Shown here: piece by piece, positions 8,120-16,481 of the stretch
How the letters are laid out: each line of letters starts with the position of its first letter
Numbering within the stretch: position 1 is the stretch's first letter
Source: Paenibacillus sp. FSL H8-0332
Lineage (GTDB): Bacteria; Bacillota; Bacilli; Paenibacillales; Paenibacillaceae
Reading direction: 5' to 3'
NCBI RefSeq assembly: GCF_037963835.1
Contig: NZ_CP150145.1
Span: forward strand, 1-64,000
Length of the DNA: 64,000 bases
The notes under the pieces: generated by a model
Seen by the model: the letters and a program-made list of their open reading frames with translations, nothing else
Databases searched by the model: none
Told to the model about the DNA's origin: nothing
Made by a program: the position numbers and the translations under genes

Positions 8120-9218
8120 GGTGAGTCACCAGATGGGCAATCGTGAAGGAGATGATGCTCTCCGATCCCTGATTGAGGTTCAGCCCCGAGCTGTGAATCC
8201 CGTCGTAGCAAGCCCCGGTCTGGGGATCAATCAGGGAGAGCTGCAAGGAATTATGTCCCGTGTACCAGGCGTAGCATAATTCAGCCTGCTTCAGATAAGC
8301 CGGCTCCTGCAGCACTGCGGCAGCCTCCCGGCAGGCGAGCAGCATCTCGCAGGCTTCGATCGGCTGCTCGTCATAGAGAGCAGGCTTCCCGCCGCGCAGC
8401 AGCCAGCCATGGCTGCCGATAGGCCGGTAATAGCCTTCCGGTGCGAAGGTCATGGAGATCAGGAAGTCCAGACTTTCTATGGCTGTTACACGAAGCTCAG
8501 GATTGCCGGAGAGCGTGGCAGCCTTAAGCAGCGCCCAGGGCAGCATCGAATTTCCGTACGTCAGGCTGTCTTCGTACCAGTTCCAGCCCTCGCCCTTGGT
8601 ATGGTTGTACTGGTCATTCAGCCGGACCGCGACCGATTCTATAAGTTCTTGAATGTAGGCTTCAGGCAGGAAGGCCCGTTCCTCTTCTGTACTTGGTATA
8701 TGCGGATAAGGGAAGGAGTAGGTGAGTGCTCCGGGAGTCTCAAGCAAATAGCTGAGGCCAATAACGGCATAGCCCAAGGCGCGGGGAGAGCGCAGGCCAC
8801 TTATATGCGGCAGTGCCTGGTTGATCAGATACCGGCAGGTGTTCAGCAGATTATCCGGCAGAATGGAGGAGTGGGAGAGTACGAACCCCAGCGCCCAGAG
8901 TGTGCGCCCCTGACAATCCTCGGAGCCGCGCTCCTCCAGGAAGGAACGGCTGTAGTCCATGAAGTTGCGGAAGTTACCTTCCTCCGTCTGTGCATGATGG
9001 ACGAATGAGAGATACGTATGAATCAGACCAAGTGAAGCAGTGTCCTGATTCTGCCGGTACATCAGCACGGCTGCGATTAATGCCCGCGCATTGTCATCGG
9101 TCGTGTAGCCCTTGGCACGGTCGGGAACACCGAATTTCGTATGCTGGAAAATGCCCGTGTCATCGGTTATTTGCTTCAGATAGCCGGTATTGAACTGTAA
9201 CACCGCTGGCGCCTGCAT
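8112..9218 (-). CDS. Alpha-helical toroid protein of a glycan cluster
   Basis: This 368-residue protein has repeated helical hairpins and motifs of the six-hairpin glycosidase superfamily (GYTTDDNARALIAAV, SRSFLEERGSEDCQGRTLWA, EGWNWYEDSLTYGNSMLP). In other bacteria similar sequences appear beside or fused to glycosyltransferases of mannose-containing glycans. The start ATG overlaps the transferase stop (TGATG) and the end overlaps manC, so all three are coupled. Acidic residues (for example D-D-N in the N-terminal motif) could be catalytic. Whether it is a hydrolase, phosphorylase or a non-catalytic partner cannot be told. Confidence 0.75.
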   Translation of the reverse strand: MQAPAVLQFNTGYLKQITDDTGIFQHTKFGVPDRAKGYTTDDNARALIAAVLMYRQNQDTASLGLIHTYLSFVHHAQTEEGNFRNFMDYSRSFLEERGSEDCQGRTLWALGFVLSHSSILPDNLLNTCRYLINQALPHISGLRSPRALGYAVIGLSYLLETPGALTYSFPYPHIPSTEEERAFLPEAYIQELIESVAVRLNDQYNHTKGEGWNWYEDSLTYGNSMLPWALLKAATLSGNPELRVTAIESLDFLISMTFAPEGYYRPIGSHGWLLRGGKPALYDEQPIEACEMLLACREAAAVLQEPAYLKQAELCYAWYTGHNSLQLSLIDPQTGACYDGIHSSGLNLNQGSESIISFTIAHLVTHHE

Positions 9219-10399
9219 CAGATCACACTCCGGTCAGCCGGTGTGGCAAGGCCTATGATGTCCTGGAAGATGGCGGCATAGGTCTTGGCAACCTCACTCC
9301 ACATCATTGTACTGCCGAGAGCCTGTGTACGCTGTTCCATATCCCGGACTTTGGCCGGACTGTCCAGCAGCTCTAGAATACAGGCCTCCAGGGAAGCCGA
9401 ATCGCGGAATTCCGCCAGCAGTCCTCTGCCTCCGGCAAGCATTTCTTCGGCATAGCGGTAAGGGGTGGAGATAATCACTCTGCCATAGCCGACTCCATAA
9501 GCGAGCGTTCCGCTGACGGCCTGTTCCTTGCCCAGATAAGGAGTCATATAAATATCCGACATCACCAGGGACTCAATGACCTCTTCCTGGGTCAGCAGCT
9601 TGTCGACGAACAGCACATTATTGACCAGGTCTAATTCATGCACCAGATCGGTCAGCTTTTGACGGTATACTTCACCGATCTCTTGTTTGACAACCGGATG
9701 CGTCTTGCCCCAGATGATATAGAGCGCGTCAGGATGCTGCTTCACTACGCCGCTCATAGCCTCAATCGCATATTCAATGCCCTTGCCGGGACTCAGGAAG
9801 CCGAAGGTCGAGAGGATTTTGCGTTCGCCGAACTTGTATTGAAGCTTCAGCTCTGCACGGGTGGAGGTCTGGACAAAAGGAACGCCGTGATGAATGAATG
9901 CTATTTTGGCGGCGTTAATATGATAGACAGAGATCAGATCCTCTACTGTGGACTGGGCCATGGTGACCACCTTGACGCTTCCTTCGGCGAGCCGGGTGAT
10001 AATCTCATGCTGCTTGGAAGTAGGCTTGGTTAAGACAGTATGGAAGATAACCACGTAAGGAACCTGAAGCTTCTCCGTGAACTGCAGCAGATATTCGCCG
10101 CTCTCTCCGCCGTAGATGCCGAATTCATGCTGAATGACTAGCAGATCGGTATCTGACTGGTTGATGTCTCTGGCTGATTCTATATAATCAGATAGCTGAT
10201 GTTGGTTGATTTCCCGCATGACCTGATCCGTGTAACGGTAGTTCCCGTTGTTATTCATGGCGATGATGCGCGGTTTGTTGAAGCCCTGAAGCTTCGTGAA
10301 TTCATCCAGCAGATCCTGGGTGAAGGTAGCAATTCCGCATTCTCTAGGCAGGCTGGTGGACAGGAAAACAATGTTTTTATTGCGGTTGCTGTGGTTCAT
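9218..10399 (-). CDS. GT4-family glycosyltransferase
   Basis: The 393-residue protein has a GT-B fold of CAZy family GT4: an N-terminal SLPRECGIATFTQDLLDEF motif, HEFGIYGGESGE, a HTVL strand, and the C-terminal sugar-nucleotide site with FGFLSPGKGIEYAIEAM and a later region of the EX7E type (MTPYLGKEQAVSGTLAYGVG). No signal or membrane segment is visible, so it acts in the cytoplasm or at the membrane face. GDP-mannose from the coupled manC is the likely donor. GGGAGG precedes the ATG. The acceptor is unknown. Confidence 0.85.
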   Translation of the reverse strand: MNHSNRNKNIVFLSTSLPRECGIATFTQDLLDEFTKLQGFNKPRIIAMNNNGNYRYTDQVMREINQHQLSDYIESARDINQSDTDLLVIQHEFGIYGGESGEYLLQFTEKLQVPYVVIFHTVLTKPTSKQHEIITRLAEGSVKVVTMAQSTVEDLISVYHINAAKIAFIHHGVPFVQTSTRAELKLQYKFGERKILSTFGFLSPGKGIEYAIEAMSGVVKQHPDALYIIWGKTHPVVKQEIGEVYRQKLTDLVHELDLVNNVLFVDKLLTQEEVIESLVMSDIYMTPYLGKEQAVSGTLAYGVGYGRVIISTPYRYAEEMLAGGRGLLAEFRDSASLEACILELLDSPAKVRDMEQRTQALGSTMMWSEVAKTYAAIFQDIIGLATPADRSVI

Positions 10400-10553
10400 A
10401 ATAGAAAGCCTCCCTATTGATTATCGAACTTTTGGGGACAAAAAAAGAAAATAAAGAGGGCTTTATTTTCCGGGGATGAGTGGTATAAAATTTGGTTTCT
10501 GCAAATTATTTCCTGCCCAAACTATAACATGACCATTTAATCTTGTCAATTTA

Positions 10554-10582
10554 TTGACTCTCTTGAAATCACCGGATATAGT
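10554..10582 (+). promoter_or_regulatory. Sigma-A type promoter with a very short leader
   Basis: TTGACT (10554-10559) and TATAGT (10577-10582) are 17 bp apart. Transcription should begin near 10589, so the leader before the ATG at 10601 is only about 12 bases and begins within the AGGAGGTG ribosome site (10588-10595). Confidence 0.6.
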
Positions 10583-10600
10583 GATGTAGGAGGTGTATGG

Positions 10601-10897
10601 ATGCCAGTCATACGCAGTAAGTTGAGTGAGGTTATGGAGAAGCATGACCCGAAATTATCAATCCGCAAGCTAGCGAAGGACATTAATTACCATTTCGATT
10701 CCGTCCGGCGGATGTACAAAGACGAGATGGTACAGTATCCCCGGGATCTGCTGCTGAAGCTGTGTACGTATTTCAATATTCAGCCCGGAGAATTGATCCG
10801 GATGGAACCCGATGAGAACGATTGGGCCATAGATAAGACAAATGAATATGAGGAGGAAGGCAATGACAAGGAGCCCGGCGAAGACAGCAACCTGTAA
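10601..10897 (+). CDS. Small helix-turn-helix regulator
   Basis: A 98-residue Cro/C1-like protein of the YozG/HTH_26 type (RSKLSEVMEKHDPKLSIRKL, then DSVRRMYKDEM and FNIQPGELI), followed by an acidic tail rich in Glu, Asp and Asn. It lies divergent to the mannose operon and upstream of the DUF1861 gene, whose start overlaps its end by 35 bases. It is the natural candidate to control both directions, though that is inference. AGGAGGTG precedes the ATG. Confidence 0.85.
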   Translation: MPVIRSKLSEVMEKHDPKLSIRKLAKDINYHFDSVRRMYKDEMVQYPRDLLLKLCTYFNIQPGELIRMEPDENDWAIDKTNEYEEEGNDKEPGEDSNL

Positions 10898-11810
10898 TGA
10901 ACTGCTGGATACCTTTTATGCCAATCCCCGTACCGTGCACGTGGAGAAGCTGGTCTTCTCCGGTGTGGGCGGGCGTGATGTCTACAATATAACGGCTCCG
11001 TTCCTGCATGACGGGGAGGAAGTGATCTTGGGAAGAGTTGAGGAACGGGATAGTGAGTTCTCTCAAGTCTTCTTTTTTACATCCGGCGAGGATGGTGTAT
11101 GGGTTCCCAGAGCGCATACCCACACCTATAATCTGCAGGACCCCTGTGTAACCCGGATTAAGGGCGAGCTGATTGTCGGCGGAGTTGAAGTGATTACGGC
11201 TGGGGATAATCCGCCCAAGATAGTCTCATGGGTTACCCAGTTCTACCGGGGATACCGGATCGATTCGCTGCACCATTTCGCCTCCGGTCCGGAGCTGATG
11301 AAGGATATCCGGCTGATTGAGCTTCAGGATGGCAGAATCGGCGTACTGACCAGGCCGCAGGGAGAGCGGGGCGGCAGAGGACAGATTGGCTTCACCATTA
11401 TTGATTCACTGGAGGAACTGCATGAACAGACCTTCCTGGAGGCGGAGATCCTGCAGCATCAGTTCGTACCGGAAGAGTGGGGCGGAGCCAATGAAGCCCA
11501 TCTGCTGCGCAATGGCCATATAGGTGTGCTGGGGCATATCGCCTGCTTCGACCGTATGGAGAAGAAGCATTACTACTCCATGGTCTTCTCACTTAATCCG
11601 GACACTTTGGAGACTACCCCGGTTAAAATCATCGCGGCCAGAAGCGATTTCCCTATCGGTCCGGGCAAACGGCCCGATCTGCAGGATGTGATTTTTAGCG
11701 GCGGACTGGTACGCGGAGCGGAAGGCCGGGCGGTATTGTCTGTAGGCGTCAGTGATGCGGAAGCCTACAGAATTGAGATCCCTGATCCTTTTGTCGAATA
11801 TGAAGTCTGA
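10863..11810 (+). CDS. DUF1861 protein, GH130-like five-bladed propeller
   Basis: The 315-residue protein resembles DUF1861, a family related to five-bladed beta-propeller glycosidases and mannoside phosphorylases (GH130/GH43 clans). Blades are visible as FSGVGGRDVYNITAPF, ILGRVEERDSEFSQVFFF, SWVTQFYRGYRIDSLHHF, GPELMKDIRLIELQDGRI and IGVLTRPQGERGGRGQIGF. AGGAGG at 10850-10855 decides the ATG at 10863 over an in-frame ATG at 10842. The neighbouring GDP-mannose operon suggests a mannoside substrate. A catalytic residue cannot be assigned by eye. Confidence 0.75.
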   Translation: MTRSPAKTATCNELLDTFYANPRTVHVEKLVFSGVGGRDVYNITAPFLHDGEEVILGRVEERDSEFSQVFFFTSGEDGVWVPRAHTHTYNLQDPCVTRIKGELIVGGVEVITAGDNPPKIVSWVTQFYRGYRIDSLHHFASGPELMKDIRLIELQDGRIGVLTRPQGERGGRGQIGFTIIDSLEELHEQTFLEAEILQHQFVPEEWGGANEAHLLRNGHIGVLGHIACFDRMEKKHYYSMVFSLNPDTLETTPVKIIAARSDFPIGPGKRPDLQDVIFSGGLVRGAEGRAVLSVGVSDAEAYRIEIPDPFVEYEV

Positions 11811-11894
11811 TCCTACTTGGTTTGACTAGATTCTATGGTCATGTTACACTTGAGATGACAAGAATTTATGGTCGAAGAGAGCGGGAACCAAGCA

Positions 11895-12479
11895 ATGAGT
11901 ACATTTATTCAACTAAGCAATCGTACATCGGAAACAAAGTCCAACCTGAATGTGGCAAGAAAACAGGGCCGCATCCCGGCTGTACTGTACGGCATTGGTA
12001 GAGATACTCTTAGTCTTGAAGTGAACGAGAAGGAACTGCTGGAGATGCTGAGAACGAATCCACGGGCGATTCTGCAGGCGAAGCTGTCGGATGGGACGAC
12101 TATTCCGGTAGTGGTTCAGAACCTTCAGAAGCAGTCGATGTCCGGTAAAGTGCTGCATGTTGATTTCCAGCATGTGAATATGAGCATCAATATGGACAGC
12201 AAGGTTACCATTCATTTTGCAGGCGAAGCTGCTGGCGTCAAAGAAGGCGGCGTACTGCAGGTGGAAATCTATGAAGTAGAAGTCCGCTGTATGCCGGGCA
12301 ATCTGCCTACTTCCATGGAAGTGGATATCAGCAGCCTTGCCATCGGCGACCAATTGCTGGTGTCGGATCTGATTTTCCAGGATGGCATTGAAGTGCTGAC
12401 CGATCCAAGTACGGTCATGATTCAGATCAAGACTGTACATGAAGAAGTTGAAGAACCGGTAGTAGTTACTCCGGCTTAA
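11895..12479 (+). CDS. 50S ribosomal protein L25/general stress protein Ctc
   Basis: The 194-residue protein has an N-terminal L25 5S rRNA-binding domain (residues 1-92, with GRIPAVLYGIGRDTLSLEV) and the C-terminal TL5/Ctc beta domain (FAGEAAGVKEGGVLQVEIYE), typical of the long L25 form of bacilli. It binds 5S rRNA in the 50S subunit, and the Bacillus homologue Ctc is a general stress protein. The ATG at 11895 begins the conserved MSTFIQLS; an upstream in-frame ATG at 11868 is less likely. The terminator at 12496 follows. Confidence 0.9.
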   Translation: MSTFIQLSNRTSETKSNLNVARKQGRIPAVLYGIGRDTLSLEVNEKELLEMLRTNPRAILQAKLSDGTTIPVVVQNLQKQSMSGKVLHVDFQHVNMSINMDSKVTIHFAGEAAGVKEGGVLQVEIYEVEVRCMPGNLPTSMEVDISSLAIGDQLLVSDLIFQDGIEVLTDPSTVMIQIKTVHEEVEEPVVVTPA

Positions 12480-12495
12480 ATACAGTATGACGCAT

Positions 12496-12571
12496 AGCCC
12501 TTTCGGGCAGAACGTACTTGGAAGCTCATGATATTTCATGATTCCGCTACGTCTGCCCGAAGGGGCTTTTT
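12496..12571 (+). terminator. Long Rho-independent terminator
   Basis: AGCCCTTTCGGGCAGA and TCTGCCCGAAGGGGCTTTTT form the outer stem. ACGTA/TACGT and TCATGA/TCATGA extend it inward, and it ends in T5. It follows the L25 gene. Confidence 0.85.
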
Positions 12572-12606
12572 GTTGTTGTGGGGGACAGGAAGGAAGTTAG
12601 GGGAGG

Positions 12607-13485
12607 TTATTTCAGTGCCCCTTCTGTCAGGCCGGCGACGATGTAGCGGTGGAAAAAGAGGTATACGACAATCATTGGGAGCGTAATAATCGCCAGCGCG
12701 GAGAAAAGCAGCTTATAGTCGGTCATATACCGGCTTGAGAAGGCCAGCAGGCCAATGGGAATCGTCTTCAGTGCATCATTCTGGATGTACAGCATGGCCA
12801 GCAGCAGCTCATTCCATGCATTCAGCGCTGAGAAGATCCCCACGGTGGCCATGTTCGGAATAAGCAGCGGAAGGATAATCCTGCTGTACATCCGCCAGTT
12901 GCCGCAGCCGTCCATCCGGGCAGCCTCCAGCAGCTCTTTCGGTATAGAATCCAGGTATGCCTTGAGCAGGAATATGGCCAGCGGAAGACCGGTTCCAATG
13001 TAAGGGAGGATTAAGCCCATATAGGAATCCTTCAAATTCAGCTGCTCAAAAATATAGCTCTGGGCAATGAAAAAGGATTGCAGCGGCATAAACAGTCCGA
13101 ATACGAACATCAGCATCAGGAAGCTGCTTCCGCGGAAGCGGAGCTTGCTGAAGGCGAAGGCTGCGAGGCTCGCGAAGAGCAGGATGCCCGCAACGGTGGC
13201 CGAGGTTACAATTACACTGTTGCTGGCGTAGGTGCTCATATTGCCGACCGTCCAGGCTTTGGACCAGTTCTGCAGATTGATCTGTTCCGGCAGTGCGAAC
13301 GGAGCGGAGAAGATCTCCCGGTTCTCACGGAAGGAGGAGAGCACAAGCCAGAGGATCGGGTAGAAATAGAAGCAGGAAATGACGATCATGAACAGATAAT
13401 ACAGAATATGCGAGAACGCTCTGCGGCTGGCTGCTTCCCCGCCGCTGTAAGCGTTTTTCTTGATATCCAGGGCTGTGGTCGTCAA
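12607..13485 (-). CDS. Carbohydrate ABC transporter permease, MalG-like
   Basis: This roughly 292-residue inner-membrane protein has about six transmembrane spans and the EAA loop ELLEAARMDGCGNWRMYSRI of binding-protein-dependent sugar permeases, plus the typical SFRENREIF start of the periplasmic loop. With the permease at 13598 and binding protein at 14569 it forms a CUT1-family importer. No ATPase gene is present, so a shared MsmX-like ATPase elsewhere is expected. I chose TTG at 13485, six bases after GAGGTG. A GTG at 13494 is the alternative. Confidence 0.9.
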   Translation of the reverse strand: MTTTALDIKKNAYSGGEAASRRAFSHILYYLFMIVISCFYFYPILWLVLSSFRENREIFSAPFALPEQINLQNWSKAWTVGNMSTYASNSVIVTSATVAGILLFASLAAFAFSKLRFRGSSFLMLMFVFGLFMPLQSFFIAQSYIFEQLNLKDSYMGLILPYIGTGLPLAIFLLKAYLDSIPKELLEAARMDGCGNWRMYSRIILPLLIPNMATVGIFSALNAWNELLLAMLYIQNDALKTIPIGLLAFSSRYMTDYKLLFSALAIITLPMIVVYLFFHRYIVAGLTEGALK

Positions 13486-13597
13486 GAAGTACACCTCACT
13501 TTCTAATAATCTCAGAGTTTACATGTTTCGGGGTCCCCGCAAAGTACCTGAGTCATCACCTGAAGCCTCTTTCAGAGGACTGCGAAGCCGTTTCTTC

Positions 13598-14482
13598 TTA
13601 ATACTCCAGTACACCGGAGTCCTTCTTATTCAGTCTGCCGGCCACAATCCCGATCACCGCGATCACAATGGTCATGATGACGGCAAGTGCGGAGCCGTAG
13701 CCGATGCTCATATGGGTAAAGACTACTTTGACCAGATAGGTCGTAACGATTTCGGTTGAATTATAGGGTCCGCCGTTGGTCATTACATAGAACAGATCGA
13801 AGGACTGGAAGCCGGTAAGCACACATAACATGATGCCTGTCTCCACCAGATTACGGATCATGGGTACCTTGATCTTGAAGAAGATCTGTCCTTCCCCTGC
13901 GCCGTCCAGATAGGCCGATTCATAGACTTCTCTAGAGATGCGCTGGATTCCGGAATAAAAGATGGTCATATAGAAGCCTGCGTAGACCCAGCCGGATACG
14001 ATGCAGATGGCATAAAGCGCGGTATCGGGGTTGCCCAGCCAGACACGGGTCCAGCTCTCCAGGCCTATCTTCTCCAGCAGGATATTGATGAGGCCAAAGT
14101 CGGAATTATAGACGAATTTCCATAAGTAGGAGACGACTATCATCGGCAGCATGACGGGCACGAAGAATGCAAGCCGGAATAGTCCGCTGCCCTTGCGGCC
14201 CATCGTGATTAAGCCTGCGAGCCCGAGTCCGGCAATGACTTCAACAAAGACAGTGGCGACAATATAGATAAGTGTGTGTCCGTAGGAGTTAATGTAGACA
14301 CGGTCCTGAAAAGCCCGGATGTAGTTATCGAAGCCGGTGAATTGCATAGTGCCGATCCCGTTCCAATCGTAGAAGCTGAATACGAAGGTCATAAGGACGG
14401 GGACAAGTACAACAAAGCCAAACAGCAGGAGGGCTGGAGATATGAACAGGTAGGGAGAGAGCTTATTGCTTCGGCCGGACAT
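13598..14482 (-). CDS. Carbohydrate ABC transporter permease, MalF/UgpA-like
   Basis: A 294-residue membrane protein with an N-terminal span (LFISPALLLFGFVVLVPVLM), about six spans in all, the EAA loop (EVYESAYLDGAGEGQIFFKI) and the FYVMTNGGPYNSTE motif of MalF/UgpA permeases. It pairs with the MalG-like permease downstream, separated by 112 bp, and with the binding protein 86 bp upstream. The substrate is an oligosaccharide or monosaccharide that cannot be named from sequence. Confidence 0.92.
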   Translation of the reverse strand: MSGRSNKLSPYLFISPALLLFGFVVLVPVLMTFVFSFYDWNGIGTMQFTGFDNYIRAFQDRVYINSYGHTLIYIVATVFVEVIAGLGLAGLITMGRKGSGLFRLAFFVPVMLPMIVVSYLWKFVYNSDFGLINILLEKIGLESWTRVWLGNPDTALYAICIVSGWVYAGFYMTIFYSGIQRISREVYESAYLDGAGEGQIFFKIKVPMIRNLVETGIMLCVLTGFQSFDLFYVMTNGGPYNSTEIVTTYLVKVVFTHMSIGYGSALAVIMTIVIAVIGIVAGRLNKKDSGVLEY

Positions 14483-14568
14483 GGGTCCACCTCCAATTCA
14501 AGATTATATAAGGGGGGATGCGTAATCTTCGATTTCCAGATGAATCCGCCTTGTAGACGGACTCATCG

Positions 14569-15864
14569 TTACTTCAGAGGGGCGATGGTGGTCTCCAGCT
14601 CAGCCAGAGCCTCTTCAGGTGATTTGGCGCCGCCGATAACCTCAGAGGTGGCCATGTTGAGCGCGTTGGCAACTTCGATGGAATAGCCGGTATCGGGCGG
14701 CGACACAAGCGCTGGAGCATTTTCCATCAAATCGTTCAATTCCAGCGAGAGCGGAAGCATGGTCTCCTTGTCGATCCCGTCTTTGGTAATCGGTACAGCT
14801 CCGGCATCGGACAGCTTCTTGGAGGATTCGGCGGAGCTGTAGAGCTTCATGAATTCAATGGCCTCGTCGATCAGCTTGGAGTTTTTATTGACCACCATTC
14901 CGTTCAACACGCCGATTACACTGTCCTGATTGCCTTTGCCGTCCGGTATGGCAGGAGTATTGAAGTAGCCAAGCTCAAGTTCCGGCGTCTCTTCGACTGC
15001 GGTCGGAGCGAGCCAGCTGCCGATCGGGTGCATGGCACCGCTGCCGTTCAGGAACAGCATGTCCGCCTCACTGTCGCTTGCGGCAGTTACATTCTCGTTA
15101 ATATAGCCTTTATCCCAGAGTTCCCGTACGTAACCGTAGGCTTTGACAAAATCAGGCGAATTGAACGGCTGCTTCAGCTGCATAGCTTCACTGTAGGCGT
15201 CTTCGCCCACAACCCGGGAAATAATATGGGCGACCCAGTTGCCGGCCGTCCACAGATCGGAGTTGCCGATCACGAGCGGGGTGATGCCTGCCTGCTTGAT
15301 GGTCTCGCATACCTTAAGGAATTCCTCCCAGGTGGCCGGCGGCTGAAGGCCCAGATCATTGAATACCTTTTTATTGTAAAAGATTACGTTCGTCACATCG
15401 CCCGCAGTTGGAATCATATACGTCTTGCCGCCAGTAACCATACCATTGAAGGTACCCTCCGCGAACATATCCTTCAGTCCTGAGCTTTGAAGCTGCTCTG
15501 TAATATCCGCCGCATAACCGTCCGTTACTCTTGTCTGCAGGCGCTGCCCCGCCCATTCAAAGTACAGGTCAGGAGCGTTCTTGCCGCTTAGCAGATTTGG
15601 CAATCCGATCGTCTGATAGGTGTCATCATCCTGATAGCTGAATTCCACCTTAATCCCCTGATGCTGCGCTTCAAACTCCTTGCCGATCGTTTCCCAGACC
15701 TTGATCAATCCTTCGCCGGGCGAACCCATAGCAATACGGAGTGTTTCCGGTCTTGCACCGGAGCCTCCGTTATTGGCCGGGCTGTTACTAGAAGCGGCAG
15801 AAGAGCAGCCCGTTAAGGCGGTAACCAGCATCGTTGAGATCAGTGCAATCATCCGTTTGTTCAT
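14569..15864 (-). CDS. Sugar ABC transporter substrate-binding lipoprotein
   Basis: The 431-residue family 1 extracellular solute-binding protein has a lipoprotein signal ending in LTGCSS (lipidated Cys near residue 20), then two lobes with typical motifs (DLYFEWAGQ, GDVTNVIFYNKKVFNDLGL, PATWEEFLKVCETIK, MLFLNGSGAMHPIGSWLA). It captures a sugar outside the membrane for the two permeases that follow. The length and order are typical of a CUT1 operon. Confidence 0.92.
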   Translation of the reverse strand: MNKRMIALISTMLVTALTGCSSAASSNSPANNGGSGARPETLRIAMGSPGEGLIKVWETIGKEFEAQHQGIKVEFSYQDDDTYQTIGLPNLLSGKNAPDLYFEWAGQRLQTRVTDGYAADITEQLQSSGLKDMFAEGTFNGMVTGGKTYMIPTAGDVTNVIFYNKKVFNDLGLQPPATWEEFLKVCETIKQAGITPLVIGNSDLWTAGNWVAHIISRVVGEDAYSEAMQLKQPFNSPDFVKAYGYVRELWDKGYINENVTAASDSEADMLFLNGSGAMHPIGSWLAPTAVEETPELELGYFNTPAIPDGKGNQDSVIGVLNGMVVNKNSKLIDEAIEFMKLYSSAESSKKLSDAGAVPITKDGIDKETMLPLSLELNDLMENAPALVSPPDTGYSIEVANALNMATSEVIGGAKSPEEALAELETTIAPLK

Positions 15865-16165
15865 TCGTTAATCGCTCCTTTGATTTGAATTGGCAAATAA
15901 GTTGACGCGACTCCGCCCTTTATCCTTAGTCCCTACTCTCCCCTACGTATTCACACTCCTTAATGTAATGTTATATGACTCGTCTGAGTGAGGTGTTTCT
16001 GGTTTTTGTGTGTGATTGGTTGAGGAATGAATATTTGTAGTAACAATATTGCTTTCATTATTCATGATAGCAAGGAGCCTGTCAATTGTTTTTTCATGCA
16101 AAAAGACATATAAAAATCATTTTCTCCACAAAGTAAGCAGTAAGTATTTTTGACCAATGGATTAT

Positions 16166-16179
16166 TGTAAGCGCAAACA
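16166..16179 (+). promoter_or_regulatory. cre-like catabolite control site
   Basis: TGTAAGCGCAAACA differs by one base from the cre consensus TGWNANCGNTNWCA. It lies between the sugar importer operon and the SLH gene. CcpA repression of either side is a reasonable hypothesis. Confidence 0.45.
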
Positions 16180-16262
16180 ACATTGATTTCACATGGAAAT
16201 TTACGATGTTATGGGAGTTTATGGAAAAGGGAAGAAGAATATCTCTCTATTTAATAAATGTA

Positions 16263-16292
16263 TTGACAATTTGTTATGATTAAAAATAGAAT
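16263..16292 (+). promoter_or_regulatory. Promoter of the SLH gene
   Basis: TTGACA (16263-16268), an 18-bp spacer and TAGAAT (16287-16292). Transcription from about 16299 gives a leader of roughly 180 bases, whose inner part can form a CACatGCTTccgAAGCagttGTG hairpin. Confidence 0.55.
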
Positions 16293-16481
16293 GTGGGTAA
16301 ATGTTACTACAATAACATTGATTATATGACATGGAGGTGACATCATAAAACCTGCCCATTTGAAAAGATAACCTGAAAAGGATGTCGCCCCTGGAGATTA
16401 TGCAGCACATGCTTCCGAAGCAGTTGTGTACGAAGTTATCTGCTGAAGTACCGCTTAACAAAACCTTGAGGAGGAGTGCAT

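Larger units (their letters stand above)
15865..16481. promoter_or_regulatory. Divergent regulatory region, sugar importer and SLH gene
   Basis: This 617-base gap holds no convincing gene. I see a one-mismatch TnrA/GlnR-like box (15964-15980), a cre-like site (16166-16179), a plus-strand promoter (16263-16292) and a transcribed leader of about 180 bases before the SLH gene. Confidence 0.5.

Noticed and set aside
16300..16481. Riboswitch in the SLH leader
   Set aside because: There is a plausible hairpin but no conserved core of any class I know.
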